A stretch of 64,000 nucleotides of DNA, taken from Desulfospira joergensenii DSM 10085. GTDB taxonomy: Bacteria > Desulfobacterota > Desulfobacteria > Desulfobacterales > Desulfobacteraceae. The DNA is taken from NCBI RefSeq assembly GCF_000420085.1, contig NZ_ATUG01000003.1, positions 744,001-808,000 of the forward strand, given 5' to 3'. Made by a program: the position numbers and the translations under genes. Below the pieces are notes generated by a model. The model had not been told where the DNA came from. It did no database searches and saw only the letters and a list, made by a program, of their open reading frames with translations. Shown here piece after piece: positions 45,184 to 53,662 of this stretch; positions within the stretch are counted from its first letter, which is position 1; each line of letters opens with the position of its first letter.

Positions 45184-46560
45184 ATGAAGGATGAAATAGT
45201 TGATATCGTCGGCAGACAGCATCGCTTCTTTCGCTCGTCCATTACCCATTCCTATGATTTCAGGATCGAACAACTAAGAAAGCTGAAAACCAAGATTAAA
45301 AAGGCGGAATCCCGATTGAACCTGGCACTTAAGGAGGATCTGGGAAAATCCGAGTTTGAGGCATACGCCACTGAAGTCGGATTTATCCTGCATGATCTGA
45401 CCCGGACCATCAAGCGCCTGAAAAAATGGATGAAACCCAGGCGGATAAGCACTCCCCTGCTCTGCCAGCCGGCATCCAGCCATATCCGGTTCACCCCCCT
45501 GGGGGTCAATCTGATCATTGCCCCTTTTAACTATCCCGTGGCCCTGACCTTTGTCCCATTGGCATCTGCCATGGCAGCCGGGAATACCGCCGTTGTAAAG
45601 ACATCGGAACTGACGCCGAAAAGCAGTGCCGAGATGGAAGAGCTGATCCAGGAGACCTTTGATCCTGAATATATCGCCTATATCCCGGGCAAGGTGCCCG
45701 AGACCACCCTATTATTGGAGCAGAAATTTGATCATATCTTCTTTACCGGCAGCCCCAGGGTCGGTTCCATTGTCATGCAGGCCGCGGCCAGGCATTTGAC
45801 CCCTGTCACACTGGAACTGGGAGGGAAAAGCCCCTGTATCGTTCATTCGGACGCCGACCTCAAGATTGCCGTGAACCGGATTGTCTACGGAAAATTTATG
45901 AATGCCGGCCAGTCCTGCATTGCCCCGGACTATGTCCTGGTCCATAAAAAGATCAAACAGGACTTTCTTACCGCCATAAAAAAACGGATATTGGATTTAT
46001 ACGGCCGGGATGCCTCCTTGTCCCCGGATTACGGGCGGATTATAAACAAAGACCATCATGCCCGGATCGTCAATCTCATCGACCCGGATAAGGTTGTTGT
46101 GGGCGGGACCTTCGACCAATCAAAAAAATATATCGCCCCCACAGTGATGACGGATGTGACTCTGGAAGACAAGATCATGACCGAAGAGATCTTCGGACCT
46201 GTCCTGCCGGTGTTGGAGTATTCGGGTTTTGATGAAATCTATGAGATCATTGGTCAGCTTCCCCAGCACCCCCTGGCCTGCTATATCTTCAGCCGGACCA
46301 GGGCGGTTCAGGAAGAAGTGATTTCAAAGATCCGGTTCGGCGGGGGGTGTGTGAATCATTGTATCCAGCATCTGGTCAATCCCAACCTTCCCTTCGGCGG
46401 GGTGGGAGAAAGCGGAATCGGGAGTTATCACGGGTTTAACGGGTTTGAAACCTTTTCCCATAAGAAAAGCATCCTGAAGGCCGCAACCTGGATCGACCTG
46501 CCCCTTGCCTATCCTCCCTACAGGGGAAAACTCAATCTTGTCCGCCGGCTTCTGAAATAG
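45184..46560 (+). CDS. NAD(P)-dependent aldehyde dehydrogenase
   Basis: 458 residues, class 3-like short form. Visible motifs are the cofactor fold APFNYPVALTFVPLASAM and FFTGSPRVGS, active-site Glu in LELGGKSPCIV, catalytic Cys in NAGQSCIAPDY, and EEIFGPVLPVLEY. ATG 45184 with GGAG was chosen over ATG 45151, which lacks a site. The hydrophobic-basic C-terminus is typical of class 3 enzymes that oxidise fatty or aromatic aldehydes. Confidence 0.9.
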   Translation: MKDEIVDIVGRQHRFFRSSITHSYDFRIEQLRKLKTKIKKAESRLNLALKEDLGKSEFEAYATEVGFILHDLTRTIKRLKKWMKPRRISTPLLCQPASSHIRFTPLGVNLIIAPFNYPVALTFVPLASAMAAGNTAVVKTSELTPKSSAEMEELIQETFDPEYIAYIPGKVPETTLLLEQKFDHIFFTGSPRVGSIVMQAAARHLTPVTLELGGKSPCIVHSDADLKIAVNRIVYGKFMNAGQSCIAPDYVLVHKKIKQDFLTAIKKRILDLYGRDASLSPDYGRIINKDHHARIVNLIDPDKVVVGGTFDQSKKYIAPTVMTDVTLEDKIMTEEIFGPVLPVLEYSGFDEIYEIIGQLPQHPLACYIFSRTRAVQEEVISKIRFGGGCVNHCIQHLVNPNLPFGGVGESGIGSYHGFNGFETFSHKKSILKAATWIDLPLAYPPYRGKLNLVRRLLK

Positions 46561-46569
46561 GGGATTCCC

Positions 46570-48882
46570 CTAATGCCTGCTCTTGAATTCGGTGATCATT
46601 TCCAGGGGAAGGACCCGGATCAGTTCAGCCAGGGAGATCTGATTCATTTTCATGAGTCCGTCATCGGCCATGGTTTTCATGCCCGACCGCAGGGCAAGTC
46701 TCTTGAGTTCGGCTTCACCGGTCTTGCAGCTGATGGCAAGGGTGATCTTCCTTTTGACTTCAAACAATTCGGAAATCAGGCTTCTGCCGTTGTATCCGGT
46801 AAAATCGCATGCTTTACAGCCGACACCCCTGTAAAATTTGATGTGACCGGGATACTCATTGAAAAAGAGCTGCCACTCCTCTTTGGGCGGTTTGACCGGC
46901 CGGGAGCACTTGGCGCAGTTCCTGCGGACCAGTCTCTGGGACAGAACCCCGATCAGGCTTGAAGCGATCTGGTTATGATCGATGCCCAGGTCAAGCAGCC
47001 TGGACACGGCATTGATCGAATCATTGGTATGAATGGTGCTCAAGAGAAGATGGCCGGTCTGGGCGGCGTCAAAACTGATGACCGCTGTTTCGTTGTCCCG
47101 AATTTCTCCCACCAGGATCACATCGGGGTCCAGCCGCAAAAAGGAGCGCAGGAGCCGGGCAAAGGTCAGATCGATCTTGTTGTTGATCTGGGTCTGCATG
47201 ATGCCCGGGAAACTGTATTCAATAGGATCTTCCGCCGTAATAATCTTAATTTCCGGCCCGTTGATGTACTGGAGCGCCGCATAGAGGGTGGAGGATTTGC
47301 CGCTGCCGGTGGGCCCGGATACCAGGACCATTCCCGCAGGATTTTTAAATAGTTGTTTTAAAGGCTCCAGAACATGCCTGGAGTGATTCAGATTATCAAT
47401 ACCCAGCCCCGTTTTGCGGGAGTCCAGAATTCTGATGGTGATGTTTTCACCGACGATTGCCGGGCAGATGGCCACACGGAAATCCAGATCAAAGGTGGTA
47501 TTGTTTTCCTTGTAACTGGCCCGGAACACCCCGTCCTGGGGAATCCTCCGTTCGGAGATATCCAGATTGGACATCACTTTGATCCTGGAAATGATCGCCT
47601 CGGGCTTGCTCTGGATCTGTTGTTTCAACCATGGGATATCCGGCTCCCGGCAGAGGCCGTCAACCCGGTACCTCAACTTGGCGCCCTTCCTGTCCTGCTC
47701 AAAGTGGATATCGCTGGCACCGTTTGTGATCCCGTAGTTGATGATGTGATCGACCACCTTTTTGACCTCTGTCTCCGTCCCGGAATAAACGCTGTGCTGC
47801 TGTTCGCTTCTGGCTGCACTTAATTTTTTAAAGGTATAGGATCTTTCGTCATCCATCCCCTCCATTCCGGTTGCCGGATCGTCAACGTAAGACAGATCCG
47901 TGTTGTAAAGGGAGGTAAAAAGGGAGGCGAATTTCGTTTCGCTGATAAAAACCGCGGTCATGGCCAGATTTCGATAGATGAGCAGCAGCTCCTCAATTGC
48001 CTCAAACCCTTCCGGATATGTAATTCCCAAAAACAATTGTTTTCCCTCCAGGGAGATGGGAATAATCATATTGCGCCGGGCATACTTCTCTGAAACAAAT
48101 TTAATCAGCTTGATTTTGTTCAATTCGTCATAATAAAAACCGTCCAATGTTTTATAGGGGGTGTTGTACTGGTGGGAAAGAGCGTTATAGAGCTGATGAT
48201 TCGTGATAAATCCCCTGTTGACCAGAAACGCGCCTATTTTTTCCCTGGAATTGGTCTGTTCTTTTACAGCGGTCCGGAATTGTTCCGGGGTGATCATCCC
48301 CTGCTTGATCAGAATCTCCCCGATTTTTTTTCTTTTATTATGTTTTTTTAAAGCCAGGGAAAGGTCTTCGGGCCGGATGATCCCTTTGCTGCACAGGATC
48401 TCTCCAATGGTTCGCCTGATATTCATGTAACTCAGGGCGCGAACCAGATCAATCTCTCGGATCATCTGCAGCCTCACGGCCAGTTCGCCGATATCCAGGG
48501 AATCTTCCTGTATTTCCAGCATCTCGTCGAGGAGATCTTTGGTGATCAATCCCTTTTCCAGAAGGGATTGACCCAGGGAGATATGCTCCTCTTTATCTTT
48601 TAGGGTTTCTTTTACAACACCGGCCTCTACAATTTCATGCTCTACAATCACCTGACCTATTTTTTTCCGGATATCGGGGTGGCCTTTTAAAATCTCCATC
48701 TGAGGCTGGGTCAACAGCCCCTTTCTCACCAATAGAGCTTCAAAGGGAATTTTTGCCTCTCTTTCCCTTTTTTGAATTTCCAGGGCGTTTTCCAATTGGT
48801 CCTCATTGATAAACCCTTCTCTGACCAATAGTTCCCCGATTGGAAGATCTTTTTGTTTGCTCAGGTTATTCGAGTCATTCAC
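46570..48882 (-). CDS. PilB/GspE-type assembly ATPase with eight tandem N-terminal modules
   Basis: 770 residues. The C-terminal half is a full secretion/pilus ATPase: SDIHFEQDRKGAKLRYRVDG, Walker A GPTGSGKSSTLY, Asp box, Walker B DPDVILVGEIRD, and a CxxC/CxxC zinc site (CAKC, CKAC). The first 240 residues are unusual: eight repeats of about 28 residues start at 15, 47, 75, 103, 131, 159, 187 and 216, each like IGEILIKQGMITPEQF. They resemble MshEN/GspEII_N half-modules, but the Arg of the c-di-GMP RLGE motif is mostly replaced. Starts at GTG 48882. No other pilus or T2SS gene is adjacent. Confidence 0.88.
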   Translation of the reverse strand: MNDSNNLSKQKDLPIGELLVREGFINEDQLENALEIQKREREAKIPFEALLVRKGLLTQPQMEILKGHPDIRKKIGQVIVEHEIVEAGVVKETLKDKEEHISLGQSLLEKGLITKDLLDEMLEIQEDSLDIGELAVRLQMIREIDLVRALSYMNIRRTIGEILCSKGIIRPEDLSLALKKHNKRKKIGEILIKQGMITPEQFRTAVKEQTNSREKIGAFLVNRGFITNHQLYNALSHQYNTPYKTLDGFYYDELNKIKLIKFVSEKYARRNMIIPISLEGKQLFLGITYPEGFEAIEELLLIYRNLAMTAVFISETKFASLFTSLYNTDLSYVDDPATGMEGMDDERSYTFKKLSAARSEQQHSVYSGTETEVKKVVDHIINYGITNGASDIHFEQDRKGAKLRYRVDGLCREPDIPWLKQQIQSKPEAIISRIKVMSNLDISERRIPQDGVFRASYKENNTTFDLDFRVAICPAIVGENITIRILDSRKTGLGIDNLNHSRHVLEPLKQLFKNPAGMVLVSGPTGSGKSSTLYAALQYINGPEIKIITAEDPIEYSFPGIMQTQINNKIDLTFARLLRSFLRLDPDVILVGEIRDNETAVISFDAAQTGHLLLSTIHTNDSINAVSRLLDLGIDHNQIASSLIGVLSQRLVRRNCAKCSRPVKPPKEEWQLFFNEYPGHIKFYRGVGCKACDFTGYNGRSLISELFEVKRKITLAISCKTGEAELKRLALRSGMKTMADDGLMKMNQISLAELIRVLPLEMITEFKSRH

Positions 48883-49162
48883 AACCCACCCCTTTCCTGT
48901 TACAAAAAAACAAAGACTATTTTTCCCGGATAAAGAGACCCTTATTTTTTTTATAGTGTCCTGGAGCCTGAACTCTGATTCTCTTTTCCCCTGGGAGTGC
49001 GATTTTGGTTCATCGCCGCTTCAATACTGGAACCCCTGGTGTATCCCCTGCAGACGGCACGTTTTGCGGTATGGTACCGATCGTGGGAAAACTTTCGCAA
49101 TCGCTGTTTCGGAGATTTCTCGCATTCTTTGCAAATATGAAAAACGGTAGACTGAAACTCCC

Positions 49163-49177
49163 TTAATTGTCAATTAA
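49163..49177. promoter_or_regulatory. Small palindrome in the gap before the glutamine amidotransferase
   Basis: TTAATTG-T-CAATTAA has perfect 7-bp arms in the otherwise featureless 380-bp gap 48883-49262. It may be a regulator site; no matching regulator is adjacent. A GCAATATTGC palindrome lies 15 bp further on. Confidence 0.35.
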
Positions 49178-49262
49178 AATAAAAATATATTTGCAATATT
49201 GCCAAAAATATGGCCCAATCCTTCCCAATTGACTGTGCCGATATCAAGATGTAAGGATTTCC

Positions 49263-49985
49263 GTGGGAAAACATATGCATGCACATTACTTTCAGCACGT
49301 CCCCTTTGAAGGCCTGGGCAGTATAGAGCCCTGGCTTGCGGCAAACCGGTATGAGATCACCTCCACCCGGTTTTTCAAGTCTGCCGCTCTCCCGGATCCC
49401 GGCCCCATCGACCTGTTAATCGTCATGGGCGGCCCCATGGGGGTAATGGACGAAGAAGAATTTCCCTGGCTGGACCGGGAAAAGGATTTCATCGCCGAAT
49501 ATATAAAAACCGGAAAGCCGGTCCTGGGAATCTGCCTGGGAGCCCAGCTCATTGCCTCTGCCCTGGGAGCAAAAGTTTATCCGAATCCCCAAAAGGAGAT
49601 CGGATGGTTCCCCATCAACGGGTCAGTATCCGCTGATCCGGATCTTTTGGGTTTTCCGGCACGGGCAGAGGTATTCCACTGGCACGGAGATACCTTTGAC
49701 CTGCCCGAAGGAGCGATTCGCCTGGCCCAAAGCAAAGCCTGTAAAAACCAGGCTTTTCAACTGGGCAGAAGCGTGGTCGGGCTCCAGTTCCACCTGGAAA
49801 CCACACCCACATCCCTGCAGGGGCTTGTGGCCAATTGCCGGGACGAACTGTTGCCTTCGGAGTTTGTCCAGGCCGAGGAAAAGATATTGTCGGCCGGGGC
49901 GGAACAATACAATTCCATCAACCAGATCATGGAACAGGTTCTCATTTTCCTGACAGGAGCCCGGGATAAGTTAGGATTGTGTTAA
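49263..49985 (+). CDS. Class I glutamine amidotransferase-like protein
   Basis: 240 residues. The triad is present: nucleophile Cys in LGICLGAQLIA, His in VGLQFHLETT and a nearby Glu, with the oxyanion segment VMGGPMGVMDE. It is related to the GMP-synthase-type stand-alone amidotransferases, whose acceptor is usually unknown. GTG 49263 has AAGG seven bases upstream. Confidence 0.85.
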   Translation: MGKHMHAHYFQHVPFEGLGSIEPWLAANRYEITSTRFFKSAALPDPGPIDLLIVMGGPMGVMDEEEFPWLDREKDFIAEYIKTGKPVLGICLGAQLIASALGAKVYPNPQKEIGWFPINGSVSADPDLLGFPARAEVFHWHGDTFDLPEGAIRLAQSKACKNQAFQLGRSVVGLQFHLETTPTSLQGLVANCRDELLPSEFVQAEEKILSAGAEQYNSINQIMEQVLIFLTGARDKLGLC

Positions 49986-50045
49986 CGGCCTGCCGGTTCC
50001 CAAAAAAACTTTGATAAAGACAAAGTTCAATGGTATCAGTGTTGT

Positions 50046-50396
50046 ATGATGAAAATCGAATCATATACATTCGGGAGCATGACCATTAACAAGAGGACCT
50101 ATGGTTCCGACCTGATCATCATGCCCGACGGGGATATCCGGGAGAACTGGAGAAGAGAATCCGGTCATCTGCTGTTGGAATCCGACATTGAAACCCTGAT
50201 CCATGCCAATCCCGACCTGATCATTGCCGGAACCGGAGCTTACGGCCGCATGAACATTGACCCCGGACTGCCCCGGGCCCTCTCAGGTTTGGGAATTCAA
50301 ATCAAGGCCCTGCCCACGGAGGAAGCCGCGGACCTGTTCAACCGGACCTTTCATCGGGACCCAAAGACAGGGGCCTGTTTTCATCTGACCTGTTAG
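50046..50396 (+). CDS. Mth938-like domain protein
   Basis: 116 residues covering one Mth938/NDUFAF3-like domain: IESYTFGSMTINKRTYGSDL, LIIAGTGAYGRM, GIQIKALPTEEAADLFN. Small proteins of this family have no proven role in bacteria. ATG 50046 or 50049 may be the start; the ribosome site is weak. Likely in one transcript with its two neighbours. Confidence 0.8.
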   Translation: MMKIESYTFGSMTINKRTYGSDLIIMPDGDIRENWRRESGHLLLESDIETLIHANPDLIIAGTGAYGRMNIDPGLPRALSGLGIQIKALPTEEAADLFNRTFHRDPKTGACFHLTC

Positions 50397-50439
50397 GCAG
50401 GGGGCCGGTCCACTCATGAGATTATAAGGAATTCACCCG

Positions 50440-50979
50440 GTGAAAAATCCCAACTGCCCTGTTTTTGTCTTTTGCCCTTGCTGCGGTGAAAAAAGCCTTG
50501 TACCTGAATCCCATAAATCCTTTGGCTGCCGGAGTTGCGGATTTATTTTCTACATCAACAATGCCGCGGCGGTCATGGCCCTGATCTTCAACGAAAAAAA
50601 GGAACTCCTGGTCACTCTGAGGAAAAACGATCCGGCCAAAGGACAGCTCGATCTTCCCGGCGGATTTGCAGAACCCGGGGAAGGCATTGAACAAAGCCTG
50701 ATCCGGGAGGTTAAGGAAGAGCTCAACCTTGAGATCACCTCCCTTAGATATCTGTGCTCTTTTTCCAATACCTATCCCTTTAAAGGGGTGATCTATCCCA
50801 TCACGGATATGGCCTTTATCTGTGAAACCTCAGGGTTGGAGAATATCCGGGCCCGGGACGATGTCCTGGATTTTCAATTTGTCGATCCTGCAGCCTTAGA
50901 CACCACTTCCTTTGGCATGGAATCTCCCAGGCGGGTGGTGGAGACCTGGCGCCGGATTCATCTGTACAAATCCGGATGA
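50440..50979 (+). CDS. Nudix hydrolase with N-terminal zinc ribbon
   Basis: 179 residues. Cys pairs CPCC and CRSC form a zinc ribbon (12-35) as in NADH pyrophosphatase-like enzymes. The Nudix box starts GGFAEPGEGIEQ and ends REVKEELN, with the catalytic REVxEE acids. Such proteins hydrolyse nucleoside diphosphate derivatives. It starts at GTG 50440 with AAGGA upstream. Confidence 0.88.
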   Translation: MKNPNCPVFVFCPCCGEKSLVPESHKSFGCRSCGFIFYINNAAAVMALIFNEKKELLVTLRKNDPAKGQLDLPGGFAEPGEGIEQSLIREVKEELNLEITSLRYLCSFSNTYPFKGVIYPITDMAFICETSGLENIRARDDVLDFQFVDPAALDTTSFGMESPRRVVETWRRIHLYKSG

Positions 50980-51118
50980 TCCGGGACAGATAAAAATAAC
51001 CAGGGCACCCCCTGAAGCAGCCTGGTAACCAAAAAATCAGCCTTCCCTGCCGCCCGGTGAAGGTGAAGTTTTTTTACTTTTGTTGCCATATCCCCTGAAT
51101 TATGGTTTATCATAGCCC

Positions 51119-53251
51119 ATGAAAAAACGATATTACAGACCCCGGACTCCCAAACCCGGCAGAAGACACCACAAGACACCCAGCCTGAGACCCGAGGCGG
51201 ACAAGGGGCTGAAACGGATCTTTGAACAGATCGGCGTGCCCGCCGAGAGGCCGTTTACACCCGATCCCTTCCAGATCCAGGCCATTGAGGCCATAGAGTC
51301 CGCAGACTGCCTGGTCGCCGCCCCCACCGGAGCGGGCAAGACCTGGATCGCCGAAGAGGTGACCCGGAAGAATTTTTCGGCCAGGGGCAAGACCTGGTAC
51401 GCCACTCCCTTGAAAGCGTTGACCAACTCCATCCATGCCCGGTTCTCCGAACTGTTCGGACCGGAAAATGTGGGCATTCTTACCGGTGACGTCAAGGAAA
51501 ACACCGATGCCTCCATCATCATCGGCACCACCGAGATCTTGAGAAACCAGCTCTACGACGCCATGCACAAGGGAGAAGACCTCAAATGCGATCTTATTAT
51601 TCTGGACGAGGCCCATTTTCTGGGGGATGAGGAAAGGGGTGTGGTCTGGGAAGAGATCATGATCTACCTTCCGGTTCGGATCCCTTTGCTTCTGCTCTCC
51701 GCCACCATCGGCAATCCGGACCAGATCGCCGGATGGCTCACCTCCATCCGGGCAAAGACCTGCCATGTGGTGGAAAACAGGAAAAGGCCCGTGCCCCTCC
51801 ATCCGATTTTTCTCCATCCTTCGGGCACTTTGTTTCCTCTTCTGGCAGGCCCTGCCTCCCAGAAATCCAAGGCCGTGCCCGGACTTCATAAAAAGGTTTT
51901 TAAATATGTAAACTCAAAAAAGGCCCCGGTCCTGGCGCCGCCGGGAAGACTACCCCCCTTTGGAGAGATCCTCAAGGTCATGGAACGGTTTGATCTTCTG
52001 CCTGCCATTTTCTTTCTCAAATCCAGGGCCGAGTGCGACCAGGCCGTAAAGATGTGCAACGGGGAACTGCTCAACAAGACCCCGGAAAAAAAACAGGCCC
52101 TGAAGGAGACCCTGGAAGACCTGGTATCTGAAAGTTCCCATTTAAAAACCCATGTTCAGCGTCAATATCTGGAAGAGACCGGAACCGCGGCCCATCACAG
52201 CGGTCATCTGCCCGCCTGGAAGGTGGTGGTGGAGACCCTCATGGCCAGAGGACTGCTCAACGCCATGTTTGCCACATCCACCGTGGCGGCCGGGGTGAAT
52301 TTTCCGGCAAGGTCTGTGGTGATTTTAAATTCCGACCGGTTCAACGGGGTGGAGTTCATGCCCCTTTCCCCCAGTGAATTCCAGCAGATGGCCGGACGGG
52401 CGGGACGCCGGGGAAAGGACAATATCGGGTTTGCCATTGCCCTGCCCGGCAAGTTCATGGACATCAAGTATCTGGCCCGCCTGGTCCATGCCCCTTCCCT
52501 GGATGTGGACTCCCAGATCAAGATCAACTTTTCCATGGTTCTCAATCTTCTTCTCTCCCATACCCCGGACCAGATCAAGACCCTGCTGGAAAAATCCTTT
52601 GCCTCTTTTCTCATCTCTTCGGGGCGGAAAAAAGCCTCCAGAACCGCCCGGGAAAAGTTCGGCCACGGCCTGGAACACCTCTGGGTGGATTTTCTGGCCC
52701 ACATGGATTTCCTGGCCCAGGAGGGCTTTGTCACGGACCAGGGGAAACTGACCGATGACGGACTCTGGGCATCCAAACTCAGGATCGACACCCCCCTTCT
52801 GGTGGCCGAATCCATCCGGGAGAATTTTCTGCCGGACAAGGACCCGGCCCTGCTGGCCGCCATCATGGCCTCCTTTGTCAATGAAAAGGAGTTCAGGGAT
52901 GATCCCCTTTACCATTCTGCCCTGTCCAAGAGGCTCAAGGAACAGTTCCTGGATGTGAGAAAAGGACTCAAACCCTTTGCCGTTAAAATGCTGAAAAAAG
53001 GATTTCCCGCGCCCAACCTCTATATCCAGCCGGCCCTGCTCACCTTTGCCTGGGCCCATGACAGAGCCTGGGATGAACTCATGAAGGAATCCGATTATCC
53101 GGAAGGCGATTTTGCCAGGCTCATGCTCCGGACGGCTGAGAACCTTCGCCAGCTGGCCAGACTGGATGACACTTTTCCCCGGCTGGCCGATACGGCCCGG
53201 CAGGCGGTTGACCTTATCCTGAAAGAACCTATAATTACCGTATTTGATTAA
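51119..53251 (+). CDS. Ski2-like DEAD/DEAH-box RNA helicase
   Basis: 710 residues. Motif I is APTGAGKTW, motif II DEAH, motif III SAT, and motif VI QMAGRAGRRGKDN, with ATSTVAAGVNFPA typical of Ski2/Mtr4-type superfamily-2 helicases. The C-terminal ~200 residues look like a DSHCT-type helical domain. The N-terminus is very basic (KKRYYRPRTPKPGRRHHK). It probably unwinds structured RNA for decay or ribosome work. The ribosome site is weak. Confidence 0.88.
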   Translation: MKKRYYRPRTPKPGRRHHKTPSLRPEADKGLKRIFEQIGVPAERPFTPDPFQIQAIEAIESADCLVAAPTGAGKTWIAEEVTRKNFSARGKTWYATPLKALTNSIHARFSELFGPENVGILTGDVKENTDASIIIGTTEILRNQLYDAMHKGEDLKCDLIILDEAHFLGDEERGVVWEEIMIYLPVRIPLLLLSATIGNPDQIAGWLTSIRAKTCHVVENRKRPVPLHPIFLHPSGTLFPLLAGPASQKSKAVPGLHKKVFKYVNSKKAPVLAPPGRLPPFGEILKVMERFDLLPAIFFLKSRAECDQAVKMCNGELLNKTPEKKQALKETLEDLVSESSHLKTHVQRQYLEETGTAAHHSGHLPAWKVVVETLMARGLLNAMFATSTVAAGVNFPARSVVILNSDRFNGVEFMPLSPSEFQQMAGRAGRRGKDNIGFAIALPGKFMDIKYLARLVHAPSLDVDSQIKINFSMVLNLLLSHTPDQIKTLLEKSFASFLISSGRKKASRTAREKFGHGLEHLWVDFLAHMDFLAQEGFVTDQGKLTDDGLWASKLRIDTPLLVAESIRENFLPDKDPALLAAIMASFVNEKEFRDDPLYHSALSKRLKEQFLDVRKGLKPFAVKMLKKGFPAPNLYIQPALLTFAWAHDRAWDELMKESDYPEGDFARLMLRTAENLRQLARLDDTFPRLADTARQAVDLILKEPIITVFD

Positions 53252-53276
53252 TTAAACCCCAAGAGGAGAACATATC

Positions 53277-53654
53277 ATGGAAATTATCAAAGCCCCGGCA
53301 GCTCCTGCAGCTATCGGCCCATACAGCCACGCCATTGTCCATAACCACACGGTCTATTGTTCCGGCCAGATCGCCCTGGACCCCGAAACCATGGAAATGG
53401 TCGGAACCACGGTTCAAGAGCAGACCGGCCAGGCCATGAAAAATGTCAAAGCCGTTCTGGAGGCCGCAGGGACATCTCTGGACAAGATCCTAAAAGCAAC
53501 CATTTTCCTGGATACCATGGATGATTTTTCAGGGATGAACCAGGTCTACGAAGAAGCGCTCAAGGGTCACAAGCCGGCCCGCTCCGCCTTTGAAGTGGGA
53601 AGGCTGCCCAAGGGCGCCCTGGTCGAAATCGAATGCATTGCCGCTGTTGACTAG
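53277..53654 (+). CDS. ridA: Reactive intermediate deaminase RidA
   Basis: 125 residues, full length. RidA hydrolyses reactive enamine/imine intermediates such as 2-aminoacrylate in the cytoplasm. Motifs are AIGPYSHAIVHN, YCSGQIALDP, KPARSAFEVGRLP with the substrate Arg, and the terminal VEIECIAAVD. AAGAGGAG precedes ATG 53277, and ettA begins 8 bp after its stop. Confidence 0.93.
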   Translation: MEIIKAPAAPAAIGPYSHAIVHNHTVYCSGQIALDPETMEMVGTTVQEQTGQAMKNVKAVLEAAGTSLDKILKATIFLDTMDDFSGMNQVYEEALKGHKPARSAFEVGRLPKGALVEIECIAAVD

Positions 53655-53662
53655 GAGGTCCC

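Noticed and set aside
48806..49150. A 114-codon plus-strand frame between the ATPase and amidotransferase genes
   Set aside because: It begins antisense to the ATPase gene and has no coding features.
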